From the NCBI RefSeq assembly GCF_013410405.1, contig NZ_JACCFK010000002.1, forward strand, positions 124,001-188,000: a stretch of DNA of 64,000 bases, in the 5' to 3' direction. The stretch comes from Amycolatopsis endophytica (GTDB lineage Bacteria > Actinomycetota > Actinomycetes > Mycobacteriales > Pseudonocardiaceae). The notes under the pieces were generated by a model, which saw only the letters and a program-made list of their open reading frames with translations, had not been told where the DNA came from and made no database searches. Positions 26,653-36,008 of this stretch are shown here, one piece after another. Within the stretch, counting starts at the first letter, position 1, and each line of letters begins with the position of its first letter. Made by a program: the position numbers and the translations under genes.

Positions 26653-28209
26653 TCAGGCGCGAGCCGCCACCGCGGGACGGAACCAGCTCCGGAGCGCCGT
26701 GCGGAGTTCCTCCCGGTCCTCATCGCCCGGCCGGGGCCGGTCGCTGGCCCAGGCGAGGTAGCCGTCCGGGCGGATCAGCAGGGCCGTGAGCGGCGTGGTC
26801 CGGGAGCGTCCTCGGACGACCTCGACCTGCCCGTCCCAGCCGGACAGCGCATCCGCCAGCGCGCCGTCCTCGGTCAAGTCCAGCAGCAGCGGCCGGGCCG
26901 TTCTGGTCAGCTCCGCCAGCCGGACGGTCCCGGCGCCGGTGTCCACCTCGACCGCGGGCGCGAACCGGCCCACCAGCGGGTGCGCTTCGCCCAGCTCGTA
27001 GCGGACGTCTGCACCCGCGGTGAGCGCCGCGAGGCGCCGCACGGTGTCCGGGTCGCCGAGCAGCTCGCCGAACACCGCGCGCAGCCCGGTGACGTCGCCG
27101 CCGGGAGCGATCAGGGCCGATTGGGCCTGGGCGTTGAGCACCATGCGGGAGGCGGCGGCCCGGCGCTCGGTCTCGTAGGTCTCCAGCAGACCGGGCGCGG
27201 CCCTGCCGCCGAGCTCGGCGGCGAGCTTCCAGCCGAGGTTGACCGCGTCCTGCAGGCCCAGGTTGAGGCCGGGCCCGCCGCCGGTGGCCGAATACACGTG
27301 GGCGGCGTCGCCGATCAGGAACACCCGCCGGTCGGCGAACCGGTCGGCGACCCGGGTGTTGCCGCCGCTGAGCCTGCGCAGCGCGTGTGGTCCCGCACCG
27401 TCGGGCGGCCCGAACGGCACATCGGTGCCGAGCACACGACGCACGCTCTCCCGCAACTCCGCGAGACTCATCGGCTCGCTCGCGGGCGGCTGGTCCCATT
27501 CCGTGGTGGTGACCAGCGGCGGATGCCCCGGCATCGGCGCGTAGGAGAACCCGCCCTGCTCGGTGCGGTGCGGCAGGAACGGCGCGACGGTGCCGTAGCC
27601 GGGCACGGTGAGCGCGCCGGTACCGGGGTCGACCCAGTCCGCCGGCAGGGCCACATGCGCCGTGCGTACGGTCATCCGGTCGTAGGTGACACCGGGAAAA
27701 CCGATGCCGGCCAGCTTGCGCGTGACGCTGTGCGCCCCGTCCGCGCCGACGAGGTAGCGGGCCCGCAACCGGTAGGTCCCGTCCGGGCCGTCGATGTCGA
27801 CGGTCACCGCGTCCGCGTCCTGCGCCAGAGCGGTGACTTCGTGACCGCGCCGGACCTCGACGCCGAGCTCGGCGGCACGTTCGTCCAGGACCTGCACGAT
27901 CCGGTGCTGCGGCACCGGCAGGGTGTAGAGCGGGCTGTCCTCCAGGAGGCCCAGGTTCAGGCCCAGTGCGCCGAACATGAAGTAGCCGGAGTTCGGCTGG
28001 GGCGGTTCGGCGCTGCCGCTGAGCCGCTCGTGCAGGCCCCGCTGGTCGAGCACCCGCACGACCTGGCCGAGCAGTCCGTTCGCCTTCGGCTCCGCGCTCG
28101 GCTCGGGCAGTCTTTCCAGCACGATCGGCCGCACACCGGCCAGGGCCAGTTCGCAGGCCAGCATCAGCCCGTTCGGGCCGCCGCCGACGATGACGACATC
28201 GGTGAGCAT
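26653..28209 (-). CDS. FAD-dependent aromatic-type monooxygenase
   Basis: This 518-residue enzyme is of the PHBH/PheA group. It has an N-terminal dinucleotide loop, VVIVGGGPNGLMLACELALAG, the DG motif in YLVGADGAHSVTRK, and the second FAD motif RVFLIGDAAHVYSATGGGPG. A thioredoxin-like C-terminal domain follows. Relatives hydroxylate phenols, polyketides or antibiotics such as tetracycline and rifampicin. The ATG is preceded by GAGGAG. It is divergent from a TetR regulator, with a 26-bp palindrome between them, an arrangement typical of inducible detoxification. The substrate is unknown. Confidence 0.92.
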   Translation of the reverse strand: MLTDVVIVGGGPNGLMLACELALAGVRPIVLERLPEPSAEPKANGLLGQVVRVLDQRGLHERLSGSAEPPQPNSGYFMFGALGLNLGLLEDSPLYTLPVPQHRIVQVLDERAAELGVEVRRGHEVTALAQDADAVTVDIDGPDGTYRLRARYLVGADGAHSVTRKLAGIGFPGVTYDRMTVRTAHVALPADWVDPGTGALTVPGYGTVAPFLPHRTEQGGFSYAPMPGHPPLVTTTEWDQPPASEPMSLAELRESVRRVLGTDVPFGPPDGAGPHALRRLSGGNTRVADRFADRRVFLIGDAAHVYSATGGGPGLNLGLQDAVNLGWKLAAELGGRAAPGLLETYETERRAAASRMVLNAQAQSALIAPGGDVTGLRAVFGELLGDPDTVRRLAALTAGADVRYELGEAHPLVGRFAPAVEVDTGAGTVRLAELTRTARPLLLDLTEDGALADALSGWDGQVEVVRGRSRTTPLTALLIRPDGYLAWASDRPRPGDEDREELRTALRSWFRPAVAARA

Positions 28210-28260
28210 GGGATCTCCTCGGTTCGCAGGGGAAGGTAGCGCCACGCTAGCCAGAAAAGT

Positions 28261-28286
28261 GCGTGCACGCAAATTTGCGTGAACGC
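28261..28286. promoter_or_regulatory. 26-bp operator palindrome between monooxygenase and TetR genes
   Basis: GCGTGCACGC and GCGTGAACGC flank AAATTT, giving a 26-bp inverted repeat with one mismatched pair. It is in the 100-bp divergent region, 24 bp upstream of the TetR start and 52 bp from the monooxygenase start. Confidence 0.75.
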
Positions 28287-28309
28287 AGGAAAGCTGGGAC
28301 GCTGGACCG

Positions 28310-28930
28310 GTGACGACACGACGCACCGGACTGCGTGAAGAGAAGAAGCAGGCCACGCGGCAGGCCCTGCGCGAGGCGGCGTTGCGGCTGGCGCTGGGAT
28401 CGGGACCGGACGACGTGCGCGTCGACGACATCGCCGAGGCGGCCGGTGTCTCCCCGCGGACCTACAACAACTACTTCTCCAGCCGGGAAGAAGCCATCGT
28501 CGCCGCGGTCACCGGCGAACGGGAGGCGCGGGTCGCGGCCGCGGTGATCGCCCGCCCGGACAGCGTCCGCCTCGCCGACGCGGTCATCGAGGCGGTCGTC
28601 GAGCAGTACACCAGCGCCGGTGACCCCGGCCGCGACGCGATGACGCTGATCACGACCCATCCGGCGCTGCGCGAGGCGTTCGTCCGCACCACCACCGCGA
28701 TCGAGCACCCGCTGGCCGACGCGATCACCCAGCGCGGCATCGACCCGGACACCGCGGGCGTGCTCGCCGCGGGCGTGACCGCCGCTGTCCGGGTGGCGCT
28801 CGAACGGTGGCTGCGACCGGCACCCGCCGCCCACGGCCTCGTCGTACCGGCCGGTGCGCTGCCGGACCTGCTGCGCGGCGCGCTGGAAACACTGGCACCC
28901 GCGCTCGAAGCCGCGGAAGCCCGGACGTGA
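28310..28930 (+). CDS. TetR family regulator of the divergent monooxygenase
   Basis: This 206-residue regulator has the TetR DNA-binding domain REEKKQATRQALREAALRLA ... VRVDDIAEAAGVSPRTYNNYFSSREEAI. It begins with GTG at 28310. The long palindrome 24 bp upstream is the likely operator for both itself and the monooxygenase. Its 3' end converges on the deazaflavin reductase gene across a strong hairpin. Confidence 0.9.
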   Translation: MTTRRTGLREEKKQATRQALREAALRLALGSGPDDVRVDDIAEAAGVSPRTYNNYFSSREEAIVAAVTGEREARVAAAVIARPDSVRLADAVIEAVVEQYTSAGDPGRDAMTLITTHPALREAFVRTTTAIEHPLADAITQRGIDPDTAGVLAAGVTAAVRVALERWLRPAPAAHGLVVPAGALPDLLRGALETLAPALEAAEART

Positions 28931-28952
28931 ACCCGGGCGGCGACACGACAAC

Positions 28953-28978
28953 GGGCGGCCCGGATCACCGGACCGCCC
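28953..28978. terminator. Bidirectional terminator hairpin
   Basis: GGGCGGCCCGG pairs with CCGGACCGCCC around ATCA (11 pairs, one mismatch). It lies between the converging TetR and deazaflavin reductase genes. There is no T-tract, as is common in high-GC actinomycetes. Confidence 0.7.
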
Positions 28979-28993
28979 GCTCGGGACAAGGAT

Positions 28994-29416
28994 TCAACCC
29001 TTGCGCTCCAGCACGACCACCGGGATCTCCCGCGGGGTCTTCTTCTGGTACTCGTCGTAGTCCGGCCACACCTCGGTCATCTTCGCCCACATCGCGGGCT
29101 TCTCCCCGGCCGTGGCGACGCGCGCGGTGGCCGGGAAACGGTCGCCCTTGATCTGCACCTCGACGTTCGGGTCGGCCTGCAGGTTGACGAACCACGCCGG
29201 TGGCGCGTCCGCGCCGCCCTTGGACGCCACCACCAGGTAGTCACCCTCGTGTTCGCGGAAGATCAGGGCGTGCGTCCGCTGCTGCCCGGACTTGCGGCCC
29301 TTGGTGAACAGGATCAGGATCGTGGTCCCGTTGCGCCAGGTGTAGCCGTCCTCGCCGTTGGTTTCGAGGTAACGCTCGACGTGCGGATCGCCGTGCAGAT
29401 CGGTAGCAGAACTCAT
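28994..29416 (-). CDS. Deazaflavin (F420)-dependent nitroreductase-family protein, Ddn-like
   Basis: This 140-residue split-barrel protein has the Ddn/FDOR-A pattern: GTTILILFTKGRKSGQQRTHAL, then YLVVASKGGADAPPAWFVNLQADP, and an EVWPDYDEYQKKTPREIPVV ending. Such proteins use reduced F420 to reduce nitroimidazoles, quinones or enones; the presence of the gene implies that the host makes F420. The ATG lies 6 nt after a TACCGT -10-like box, so the message may be leaderless. Confidence 0.9.
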   Translation of the reverse strand: MSSATDLHGDPHVERYLETNGEDGYTWRNGTTILILFTKGRKSGQQRTHALIFREHEGDYLVVASKGGADAPPAWFVNLQADPNVEVQIKGDRFPATARVATAGEKPAMWAKMTEVWPDYDEYQKKTPREIPVVVLERKG

Positions 29417-29446
29417 GCCCCGACGGTACCCGCGGACAGGCGCGCC

Positions 29447-30541
29447 CTAACCGCACCAGTCGCGGATCACCTCATCGGTGTCCGCACCCGGCGTCGCGGG
29501 CGGTTTCGGCTCCGCGACGGCCGTGCGGGAGAACCGAGGCGCGGGCGCGGCCTGGACCGCGCCGTTGATCTCACGCAGCGAACCGCGCGCGGCCAGGTGC
29601 TCGTCACGGGACGCCTCGGCCAGCGACAGCACCGGCGTCACGCACGCGTCGGTCCCGTCGAACACCTCCGCCCACTCGTCGCGGGTGCGTGCGGCGATGA
29701 CCTCGGTGAACCGCTCGCGCAGCTTCGGCCAGCCGTCCCGGTCGCCCTGCGCGGGCAGGTGCTCACCGTCCAGGCCCAGGCCTTTGAGCAGTTCGGCGTA
29801 GAACTGCGGCTCCAGCGCACCCAGCGCGATGTACCCGCCGTCGGCGCAGCGGTAGGTGTCGTAGTAGGGGCAGCCGGTGTCGAGGAGGTTGGTGCCGGGC
29901 TCGTCGGCCCACGCGCCCTGCGCGCGCATCGCCCACACCATCTGCATCAGCACGCTCGCGCCGTCGACCATCGCCGCGTCGACCACCTGGCCCCGGCCCG
30001 AACCGGCCCGCTCCACCAGCGCCGCCAGCACCCCGGTGACCAGGAACATCGAGCCGCCACCGAAGTCGCCCACCAGGTTCAGCGGCGGCACCGGCTTGCC
30101 CGCCGCGTCCCGCACCGCGTGCAGGGCACCGGTGAGGGAGATGTAGTTGATGTCGTGCCCCGCGCGCGAGGCCCGCGGACCGTCCTGGCCCCAGCCGGTC
30201 ATCCGCCCGTACACCAGGCGCGGGTTGCGGGCGAGACAGTCCTCCGGGCCGACGCCCAGCCGTTCGGCCACCCCGGGGCGGAACCCCTCCAGCAGCACGT
30301 CGGCCTTGTCCACCAGCCGCCCGACCAGCTCCCGGCCCTCGGCGGTCTTCAGATCGGCCGCCACCGAACGGCGGCCGCGCAACAGGTGATCCCGCGCCCG
30401 CGCGGGCAGCACCTGCAACCCGCCGGAGGGCCGCTCGACGCGCACCACGTCCGCCCCGAGGTCGGCCAGCACCATCGCGGCATGCGGCCCCGGTCCGATT
30501 CCCGCCAGCTCCAGCACCCTGATCCCGGCCAGCGGCCCCAT
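29447..30541 (-). CDS. CaiB/BaiF CoA-transferase family protein, alpha-methylacyl-CoA racemase-like
   Basis: This 364-residue class III CoA-transferase-fold protein is closest to alpha-methylacyl-CoA racemase: [46 protein letters not shown] and the catalytic segment [14 protein letters not shown], whose His and Asp form the racemase site. It would epimerise branched 2-methylacyl-CoAs before beta-oxidation. ATG 30541 with GGGAG upstream gives the usual N-terminus. It is divergent from the following membrane-protein gene. Confidence 0.9.
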   Translation of the reverse strand: MGPLAGIRVLELAGIGPGPHAAMVLADLGADVVRVERPSGGLQVLPARARDHLLRGRRSVAADLKTAEGRELVGRLVDKADVLLEGFRPGVAERLGVGPEDCLARNPRLVYGRMTGWGQDGPRASRAGHDINYISLTGALHAVRDAAGKPVPPLNLVGDFGGGSMFLVTGVLAALVERAGSGRGQVVDAAMVDGASVLMQMVWAMRAQGAWADEPGTNLLDTGCPYYDTYRCADGGYIALGALEPQFYAELLKGLGLDGEHLPAQGDRDGWPKLRERFTEVIAARTRDEWAEVFDGTDACVTPVLSLAEASRDEHLAARGSLREINGAVQAAPAPRFSRTAVAEPKPPATPGADTDEVIRDWCG

Positions 30542-30701
30542 CGGCACTCCCTCGTCCTCGTCGTGCAGGTGCCCCGGATTCTGCCAGCCCGCGGCGCCGC
30601 GCGGCTGTGGCCCGACACATACCGGGACCGTGCGCGAAACCAGGCGCATCATGGAGTCAGGGCACCCGGCCGGGGCGCCCGCCGTGGGTGAGGGAGCCGC
30701 C

Positions 30702-31379
30702 ATGCCCTACCAAGACCTCGGAGCCTTCGTCTGGCCCATCCTGGTGCTGATCTGGGTCCTGGCCGCGTCCTACTCCCGCGCCGCCATGCACCGCCGCTGG
30801 CACGCCCGCACGCATCCCGCGCCGCACCGCCCGCCCTCCCGGCCCGTCGACGCGCCGGAAGCGGCCGAATCGCTGCGTGCCCTGTGGGACAAGGCCCGCG
30901 CCCGCTACGACCGGGTCGCGGGGGAGTACGGCCGCTACGAGTCCGATCCGGGACAGGTGCTGCGGCGGCCCGCGCTGGCCGATCCCGCCGTGCCCTCGAC
31001 CAGCCGGTTCATCGACGCCTTCCACGAGGCGATGGCCCTGCACACCGAGACCTACCCGCCTGCCGACCTGGCCAAGTCCTACGTCAGGGCCACCGAAAAC
31101 GCCGAACAGACCTGGCGGGCGGCCTGTGAGGCGGCCGACAAACTGCGCGCGTCCCGCTTCACCGCCGACGAACGCGCCCTGATCAACCAGGGCATCAAAC
31201 TCCTCGAACTCGCCGAGGGCGCCACCACCACGGCCGAGCAGGAAGCCGCACTCGCCGCCGCCCGGCAGGTGCTCGGCAGGCTCGAACGCAGCACCGGCAC
31301 CCGGCTGGACTGGCGGGTGCCGCCTCCGGCCCGGCAGGCGATCGACCGGCACGGCACACCGGAACTGCCCCCGGCATGA
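30702..31379 (+). CDS. Hypothetical membrane-anchored protein, 225 aa
   Basis: One N-terminal transmembrane helix ([16 protein letters not shown], about 8-24) is followed by a basic stretch and a long, mainly helical cytoplasmic domain rich in Ala and charged residues. I do not recognise the domain. The ATG is preceded by GAGGGAG. The gene ends just before a strong bidirectional terminator shared with the ChaB-type gene. Confidence 0.75.
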   Translation: MPYQDLGAFVWPILVLIWVLAASYSRAAMHRRWHARTHPAPHRPPSRPVDAPEAAESLRALWDKARARYDRVAGEYGRYESDPGQVLRRPALADPAVPSTSRFIDAFHEAMALHTETYPPADLAKSYVRATENAEQTWRAACEAADKLRASRFTADERALINQGIKLLELAEGATTTAEQEAALAAARQVLGRLERSTGTRLDWRVPPPARQAIDRHGTPELPPA

Positions 31380-31382
31380 CGA

Positions 31383-31410
31383 ACGGGGCCCGGCGCGTGC
31401 CGGGCCCCGT
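31383..31410. terminator. Strong bidirectional terminator hairpin
   Basis: ACGGGGCCCGGC pairs perfectly with GCCGGGCCCCGT (12 bp) around GCGT. It lies 4 bp after one stop and 13 bp before the convergent stop. Confidence 0.85.
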
Positions 31411-31422
31411 GTCCGCCGCTGC

Positions 31423-31821
31423 CTACTTGCGTGCCTGAGCCGACTTGCGGTTGTTGGCCTTCTGGATGGCCTTGACCAGGTCGTCCTTCTTCATCGAGGA
31501 CCGGCCCTTGATGTCGAGCTTGCGGGCCACGTCCATCAGGTGCTGCTTGCTGGCCTTCGCGTCCACGCCGCCGGCCGTCTTCGTCGCCTTGCGGCCCGCG
31601 CCGCGACTCGCCTGCTTGTCCGAAGGGCCCTTCTTGCCCTTCTCCTCCCAGTGGTCGCCGACCTTCTCGAACGAGTGCTTCAGCGACGCGTACGCCGTCT
31701 GGTGCGCGCGGCGGCCCTCGCCGTAGGTCTCCACGGCCGAATCGTGGGTCTCGACCCACGTGTCCTGCGCCTTCTTCGACGACCGTTTCAGCGTGTCCGG
31801 CAGAACCTCACGTCCAGGCAT
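31423..31821 (-). CDS. ChaB-family protein with Rho-N/SAP-like C-terminal domain
   Basis: This 132-residue basic protein has a ChaB-like N-terminus (EVLPDTLKRSSKKAQDTWVETHDSA) and a C-terminal helix-extended-loop motif, KQHLMDVARKLDIKGRSSMK then KKDDLVKAIQKANN, typical of Rho N-terminal/SAP-like nucleic-acid binding domains. Both halves are joined by a Lys/Gly-rich linker. The ATG has AGGAGGTG about 6 nt upstream. Function is unknown; small ChaB/Rho-N fusions are frequent in actinomycetes and may bind RNA or DNA. Confidence 0.82.
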   Translation of the reverse strand: MPGREVLPDTLKRSSKKAQDTWVETHDSAVETYGEGRRAHQTAYASLKHSFEKVGDHWEEKGKKGPSDKQASRGAGRKATKTAGGVDAKASKQHLMDVARKLDIKGRSSMKKDDLVKAIQKANNRKSAQARK

Positions 31822-31879
31822 CAGAGCACCTCCTGTCGTGTCTTGTGCCCGTGGAAGGGCTTCCCGTGACGGTTCGCGG

Positions 31880-32155
31880 TCAAACTTCTCCGTCCTCGAC
31901 CCGCATCGCCTGCCCTTCGGCGCCGGTGGCGGGCCGCTGACGGCCACGGGCCTCGCCGATCTCGGTCGCCTCGGCATCGACCAGCTCGTTGGCGCGGTCC
32001 GGGGCGGCGAACTGGTCGCCCGGCGCCTCCGAGTCCGGTTCGACCGCCCGGTCCGGATCGGTGACCCGCCAGCTCACCGGGTCCTCCAGCGGCTTGCGCT
32101 CGACGTCCAGCTCCAGGTTCTCGTCCTGTTCGGAGCGCGGTCGGTCCTCCGGCAT
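31880..32155 (-). CDS. Small acidic hypothetical protein, 91 aa
   Basis: This is a very acidic, Pro- and Asp-rich protein predicted to be mostly disordered, with no motif that I recognise. It is supported as a gene by a strong ribosome binding site (GAGGAGGG about 5 nt before the ATG) and by lying 11 bp downstream of the co-directional SDR gene, with the ChaB-type gene next. Confidence 0.65.
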   Translation of the reverse strand: MPEDRPRSEQDENLELDVERKPLEDPVSWRVTDPDRAVEPDSEAPGDQFAAPDRANELVDAEATEIGEARGRQRPATGAEGQAMRVEDGEV

Positions 32156-32166
32156 GGTTTCCCTCC

Positions 32167-33012
32167 TCAGCCCGGCATCGTCTCGCCGCCGAGCGCGGCG
32201 AGCACTTCACCGGTGTAGTAGGACGACAGCTGGTTCGCGGCGAAGAACACGTAGGACGGAGCCAGCTCGTCCGGCTGCGCCGCCCGCCCCATCGGCACCT
32301 GCTGCCCGAACTTCTCGACGTGACCGGCCGACAACGTCGCCGGGATCAGTGGTGTCCACACCGGACCCGGTGCCACCGCGTTGATCCGCACCCCGCGGTC
32401 GGCCAGCGCCTGCGCCATGGCGTAGGTCCAGGCGATCACCGCGCCCTTGGTCGCCGAGTAGTCGATGAGGGACTTGTTGCCCCGCAACCCGTTCACCGAC
32501 GCGGTGTTCACGATGGAGGACCCATCGCCCAGGTGCGGCAGCGCCGCGTGCGTGACCCGGAAATAGCTGTGGATGTTGACGTCGAACGTGCGCATCCACT
32601 GCTCGTCGGTCAGGTCCTCGGGCGAGTCCAGTTCCTGCTGCGTGGCCACGTTGTTCACCAGCACGTCCAGACCGCCGAACGCGCGCACGGTCTCGTCCAC
32701 GACCTTGCGGCACTGCTCCCGCGCGGCCAGGTCACCGGCCAGCAGCAGGCACTGGCGGCCCTCCTTGCGCACCAGGTCCGCGGTTTCCTCGGCGTCATCG
32801 TGTTCCTCCAGGTAGGCGACCGCGACGTCGGCGCCCTCCTTGGCGAACGCGATCGCCACGGCCCGGCCGATACCGGAGTCCCCGCCGGTCACCAGCGTGC
32901 GCCTGTCGCGCATCAGCCCGCGCCCGGTGTAGTCCTCCATCCGGTCCCGCGGCCGCGGGACCATGTCGCCCGTCACACCCGGCGGTTCCTGCTGCTGCGG
33001 TGGCTGTCCCAT
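32167..33012 (-). CDS. SDR family oxidoreductase, YghA/YdaD-like
   Basis: This 281-residue short-chain dehydrogenase has the cofactor loop TLVTGGDSGIGRAVA, the NNVA structural motif and active site YSATK with the upstream Ser. The extended N-terminus (PGVTGDMVPRPRDRMEDYTG) is characteristic of the general-stress YdaD/YghA subgroup, which is linked to aldehyde and osmotic stress. ATG 33012 is chosen (GGAG 7 nt upstream) over the GTG at 33018. It is the first gene of a three-gene minus-strand run with the acidic and ChaB-type proteins. Confidence 0.9.
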   Translation of the reverse strand: MGQPPQQQEPPGVTGDMVPRPRDRMEDYTGRGLMRDRRTLVTGGDSGIGRAVAIAFAKEGADVAVAYLEEHDDAEETADLVRKEGRQCLLLAGDLAAREQCRKVVDETVRAFGGLDVLVNNVATQQELDSPEDLTDEQWMRTFDVNIHSYFRVTHAALPHLGDGSSIVNTASVNGLRGNKSLIDYSATKGAVIAWTYAMAQALADRGVRINAVAPGPVWTPLIPATLSAGHVEKFGQQVPMGRAAQPDELAPSYVFFAANQLSSYYTGEVLAALGGETMPG

Positions 33013-33107
33013 GCGCACGCTCCTTCCTCACCTGCCCGGGGTGTCCCCGCTGGCGTCCGCGCCAAACGCGACGGTTGGCGCCACGGGCCGCCGGGTACCG
33101 CAGTCCC

Positions 33108-34160
33108 ATGAGCCTGCGCGTGGTCGTCACCGGAGCCAGTGGCAACGTCGGCACCAGCACCGTTCAGGCACTGAGCCGCGATCCCGGCGTGGCCTCGATC
33201 CTCGGCCTGGTCCGCCGCGAACCGGAATGGACCGCGCCGAAGCTGCAGTGGCGCGCCACCGACCTCGCCGAGGACCAGATCCGCCACCTCGTCCGCGGCG
33301 CCGACGTGGTGATCCATCTCGCCTGGCTGTTCCAGCCCACCCACGACCCCGCGGTCACCTGGCGGTCCAACGTGCTCGGCGCGATCCGCGTGTTCGAGGC
33401 CGCGGCCGGCGAACAGGTGCCCGCGCTGGTCTACTCGTCCTCGGTCGGGACCTACTCACCCGGCCCGAAGGACCGCCCCGTCACGGAAAGCTGGCCCACG
33501 CACGGCTGGCCCGGCGCCGCCTACCCCCGTGAGAAGGCGTACCTGGAGCGCTACCTCGACGGCTTCGAACAGGCCAACCCGGACCTGCGCGTGGTGCGCC
33601 TGCGACCGGGATTCGTCTTCAAACGGGAGGCCGCCTCCTCCCAGCGGCGCCTGTTCGGCGGCCCGTTCATCCCCGGCAGCCTCGCCCGGCCCTCCCGCAT
33701 CCCGCTCATCCCGGACGTGCCGGGCCTGCGGCTGCAAACCGTGCATTCCGCCGACATCGGCGAGGCATTCCGGCTCGCCGCGCTCACCGACGTCCACGGT
33801 GCGTTCAACGTCGCCGCCGACCCGGTCATCGACCCGACCGCACTGGCCCGGCTGCTGCGCGCCCGCACCGTGCCCGTCCCGGCGTGGGCGCTGCGCGCCG
33901 CGGTCGCCGCGGGCTGGTACACCCACCTCGTGCCCGCCTCACCCGGCCTGCTCGACACGGTGCTGCGCCTGCCGATCATGGACACCACCCGCGCCCGCGA
34001 CGAACTGGGCTGGATCCCGCGGCACACCGGCCTCGACGCGATCGCCGAGTTCCTCGCCGGGCTGCGCGAGGGCGCCGGCCTGCCCACCCCGCCGCTGGCA
34101 CCGGATTCCGCCGCCACCCGCATCCAGGAGGTGGGCACCGGAATCGGCTCCCGGCCGTGA
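33108..34160 (+). CDS. NAD-dependent epimerase/dehydratase family protein
   Basis: This 350-residue extended SDR has the TGASGNVGTSTV nucleotide loop, a VYSSSVGTYSPG strand and active-site Tyr-x3-Lys in AAYPREKAYLERYL. The substrate specificity is not obvious; actinomycete homologues are annotated as generic NAD-dependent epimerases. The ATG is 6 nt after a TACCGC element, so the message may be leaderless. It is divergent from the SDR gene and followed by the M20 peptidase in the same direction. Confidence 0.85.
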   Translation: MSLRVVVTGASGNVGTSTVQALSRDPGVASILGLVRREPEWTAPKLQWRATDLAEDQIRHLVRGADVVIHLAWLFQPTHDPAVTWRSNVLGAIRVFEAAAGEQVPALVYSSSVGTYSPGPKDRPVTESWPTHGWPGAAYPREKAYLERYLDGFEQANPDLRVVRLRPGFVFKREAASSQRRLFGGPFIPGSLARPSRIPLIPDVPGLRLQTVHSADIGEAFRLAALTDVHGAFNVAADPVIDPTALARLLRARTVPVPAWALRAAVAAGWYTHLVPASPGLLDTVLRLPIMDTTRARDELGWIPRHTGLDAIAEFLAGLREGAGLPTPPLAPDSAATRIQEVGTGIGSRP

Positions 34161-34194
34161 GCCGCGGGCGCGCCGTGATGGTAGGAATGGCGGC

Positions 34195-35505
34195 GTGAGC
34201 ATCGAGACCGCGGCCGACGAAGCCGTCACGCTGACCAGCGAGCTGATCCGCATCGACACCACCAACACCGGCGACCCGGAGACGCTGGTGGGGGAGAAGG
34301 CGGCGGCGGAGTTCGTCGCGGAGAAGCTCACCGAGGTCGGCTACGACATCACCTACGTCGAATCCGGCGGCCGCGACCGCCACAACGTGTTCGCCCGCCT
34401 CGCCGGCGCCGACTCCAGCCGCGGCGCGCTGCTCGTGCACGGCCACCTCGACGTCGTGCCCGCCGACCCGTCGGAATGGTCGGTGCACCCGTTCTCCGGC
34501 GCGGTACAGGACGGCTACGTGTGGGGCCGCGGCGCGGTGGACATGAAGGACATGCTCGGCATCATGCTGGCGCTGGCGCGGCACTACAAGCGCGAGAACG
34601 TCGTCCCGCCGCGCGACATCATCTTCGCCTTCCTCGCCGACGAGGAAGCGGGCGGCAAGTACGGCGCCCAGTGGCTCGTGGAGAACCGGCGCGACCTGTT
34701 CGAGGGCGCCACCGAGGCCGTCAGCGAGGTCGGCGGCTTCTCCATCAACCTCTCCGACGACGCCCGCACCTACGTCGTGGAGACCGCGGAGAAGGGCATC
34801 CGGTGGATGAAGCTGCGCGTGCGCGGCACCGCCGGCCACGGCTCGATGATCCACCGCGACAACGCCGTCACCAAGCTCTCCGCCGCCGTTGCCCGCCTGG
34901 GCCAGCACCGGTTCCCGCTCGTGCTCACCGATTCGGTGCGCGAGTTCCTGGCCGGGGTCACCGAGATCACCGGGTGGGACTTTCCCGAGGACGACATCGA
35001 CGGCGCGGTCGCCAAGCTGGGCAACATCTCCCGCATGATCGGCGCCACCCTGCGCGACACCGCCAACCCGACCATGCTCACCGCCGGGTACAAGTCCAAC
35101 GTCATCCCCTCGGTCGCCGAGGCCGCCGTGGACTGCCGCATCCTGCCCGGCCGCATGGAGGCGTTCGACCGCGAACTCGACGAAATCCTCGGCCCGGACA
35201 TCGAGAAGGAGTGGATGGAGCTGCCCCCGGTCGAAACGACCTTCGATGGCGCACTCGTCGACGCGATGACCGCCTCGATCGTCGCCGAGGACCCGGGCGC
35301 GAAGGTGCTGCCCTACATGCTCTCCGGCGGCACCGACGCCAAATCGTTCCAGACCCTGGGAATCCGCAACTTCGGGTTCGTCCCGCTCCAGCTTCCCGCC
35401 GACCTCGACTTCTCCGGCCTGTTCCACGGCGTCGACGAACGCGTCCCGGTGGAGGCCCTCAAGTTCGGCACCCGCGTGCTGGACCGGTTCTTCCGCGCCT
35501 CATGA
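34195..35505 (+). CDS. M20 family metallopeptidase
   Basis: This 436-residue zinc peptidase of the ArgE/DapE/CPG2 class has metal-site motifs HGHLDVVP, GRGAVDMKD, the EE pair in LADEEAGGKYG and the final His in LFHGVDERVP. It has no signal peptide. GTG 34195 lies 7 nt after TAGGAA, which supports a leaderless start there. Its stop overlaps the next ATG (ATGA). Together with the following lipoprotein, uppP and phosphatase genes, the order recalls the M. tuberculosis Rv2141c-Rv2135c region. It is related to the second M20 gene at 54.5 kb. Confidence 0.92.
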   Translation: MSIETAADEAVTLTSELIRIDTTNTGDPETLVGEKAAAEFVAEKLTEVGYDITYVESGGRDRHNVFARLAGADSSRGALLVHGHLDVVPADPSEWSVHPFSGAVQDGYVWGRGAVDMKDMLGIMLALARHYKRENVVPPRDIIFAFLADEEAGGKYGAQWLVENRRDLFEGATEAVSEVGGFSINLSDDARTYVVETAEKGIRWMKLRVRGTAGHGSMIHRDNAVTKLSAAVARLGQHRFPLVLTDSVREFLAGVTEITGWDFPEDDIDGAVAKLGNISRMIGATLRDTANPTMLTAGYKSNVIPSVAEAAVDCRILPGRMEAFDRELDEILGPDIEKEWMELPPVETTFDGALVDAMTASIVAEDPGAKVLPYMLSGGTDAKSFQTLGIRNFGFVPLQLPADLDFSGLFHGVDERVPVEALKFGTRVLDRFFRAS

Positions 35506-36008
35506 CCAGCGCGGCCCACTTCCGCACGGCGTCGCGCTCGCTGCCGGAGGCGGTGGAGGAAGGCGGCGCCTTCTCGGTGGGCGGAGCGGTGTTCGCCGCG
35601 CTCGAGGACCAGCACGTCCACCTGCGGCTGCCCACGGCGGAGGTGGACGAGGTCCTGTCGGGCCACCCGTCGGCGATCCGAACCCGCCACGGCGTGCGTG
35701 TGCCGTTGGACGGCATCAACGGGCAGCAGCTCAACCACTGGCTGCGACGCGCATGGCTCGCCCACGCCCCGGAGCCACTGGCCACACGGGAACGGGCCGC
35801 CCACTGCGCCGAGCCCGGTGACCTGCCCCGAACCATCGGCCGCCCCGCCACGCGCGCGCTGGCGAGCGCCGGCATCACCACGCTGGACGAGATCGCCGCC
35901 CTGACCGAGGCTGAGCTGCTGGCACTGCATGGCGTGGGCCCGAAAGCCGTGCGCATCCTCCGCGAGACCCTCGCCGAGACGGGCCGCTCCCTGGACGGTC
36001 AGAGGTAG
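35502..36008 (+). CDS. MmcQ/YjbR-like plus helix-hairpin-helix protein
   Basis: This 168-residue protein has a YjbR-like N-terminal half (GGAVFAALEDQHVHLRLP, VRVPLDGINGQQLNHWLRRAW) and a C-terminal helix-hairpin-helix domain (ASAGITTLDEIAALTEAELL, LHGVGPKAVRILRETL) like the C-terminal domain of RNA polymerase alpha. DNA binding is likely; the cellular role is unknown. The ATG overlaps the M20 stop by 4 bp, so translation is coupled. Confidence 0.78.
   Translation: MTSAAHFRTASRSLPEAVEEGGAFSVGGAVFAALEDQHVHLRLPTAEVDEVLSGHPSAIRTRHGVRVPLDGINGQQLNHWLRRAWLAHAPEPLATRERAAHCAEPGDLPRTIGRPATRALASAGITTLDEIAALTEAELLALHGVGPKAVRILRETLAETGRSLDGQR

Noticed and set aside
26653..30541. Secondary-metabolite biosynthetic cluster (monooxygenase, deazaflavin reductase, CoA-transferase)
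   Set aside because: There is no core synthase, carrier protein, terpene cyclase or export gene; the genes have separate promoters and terminators.
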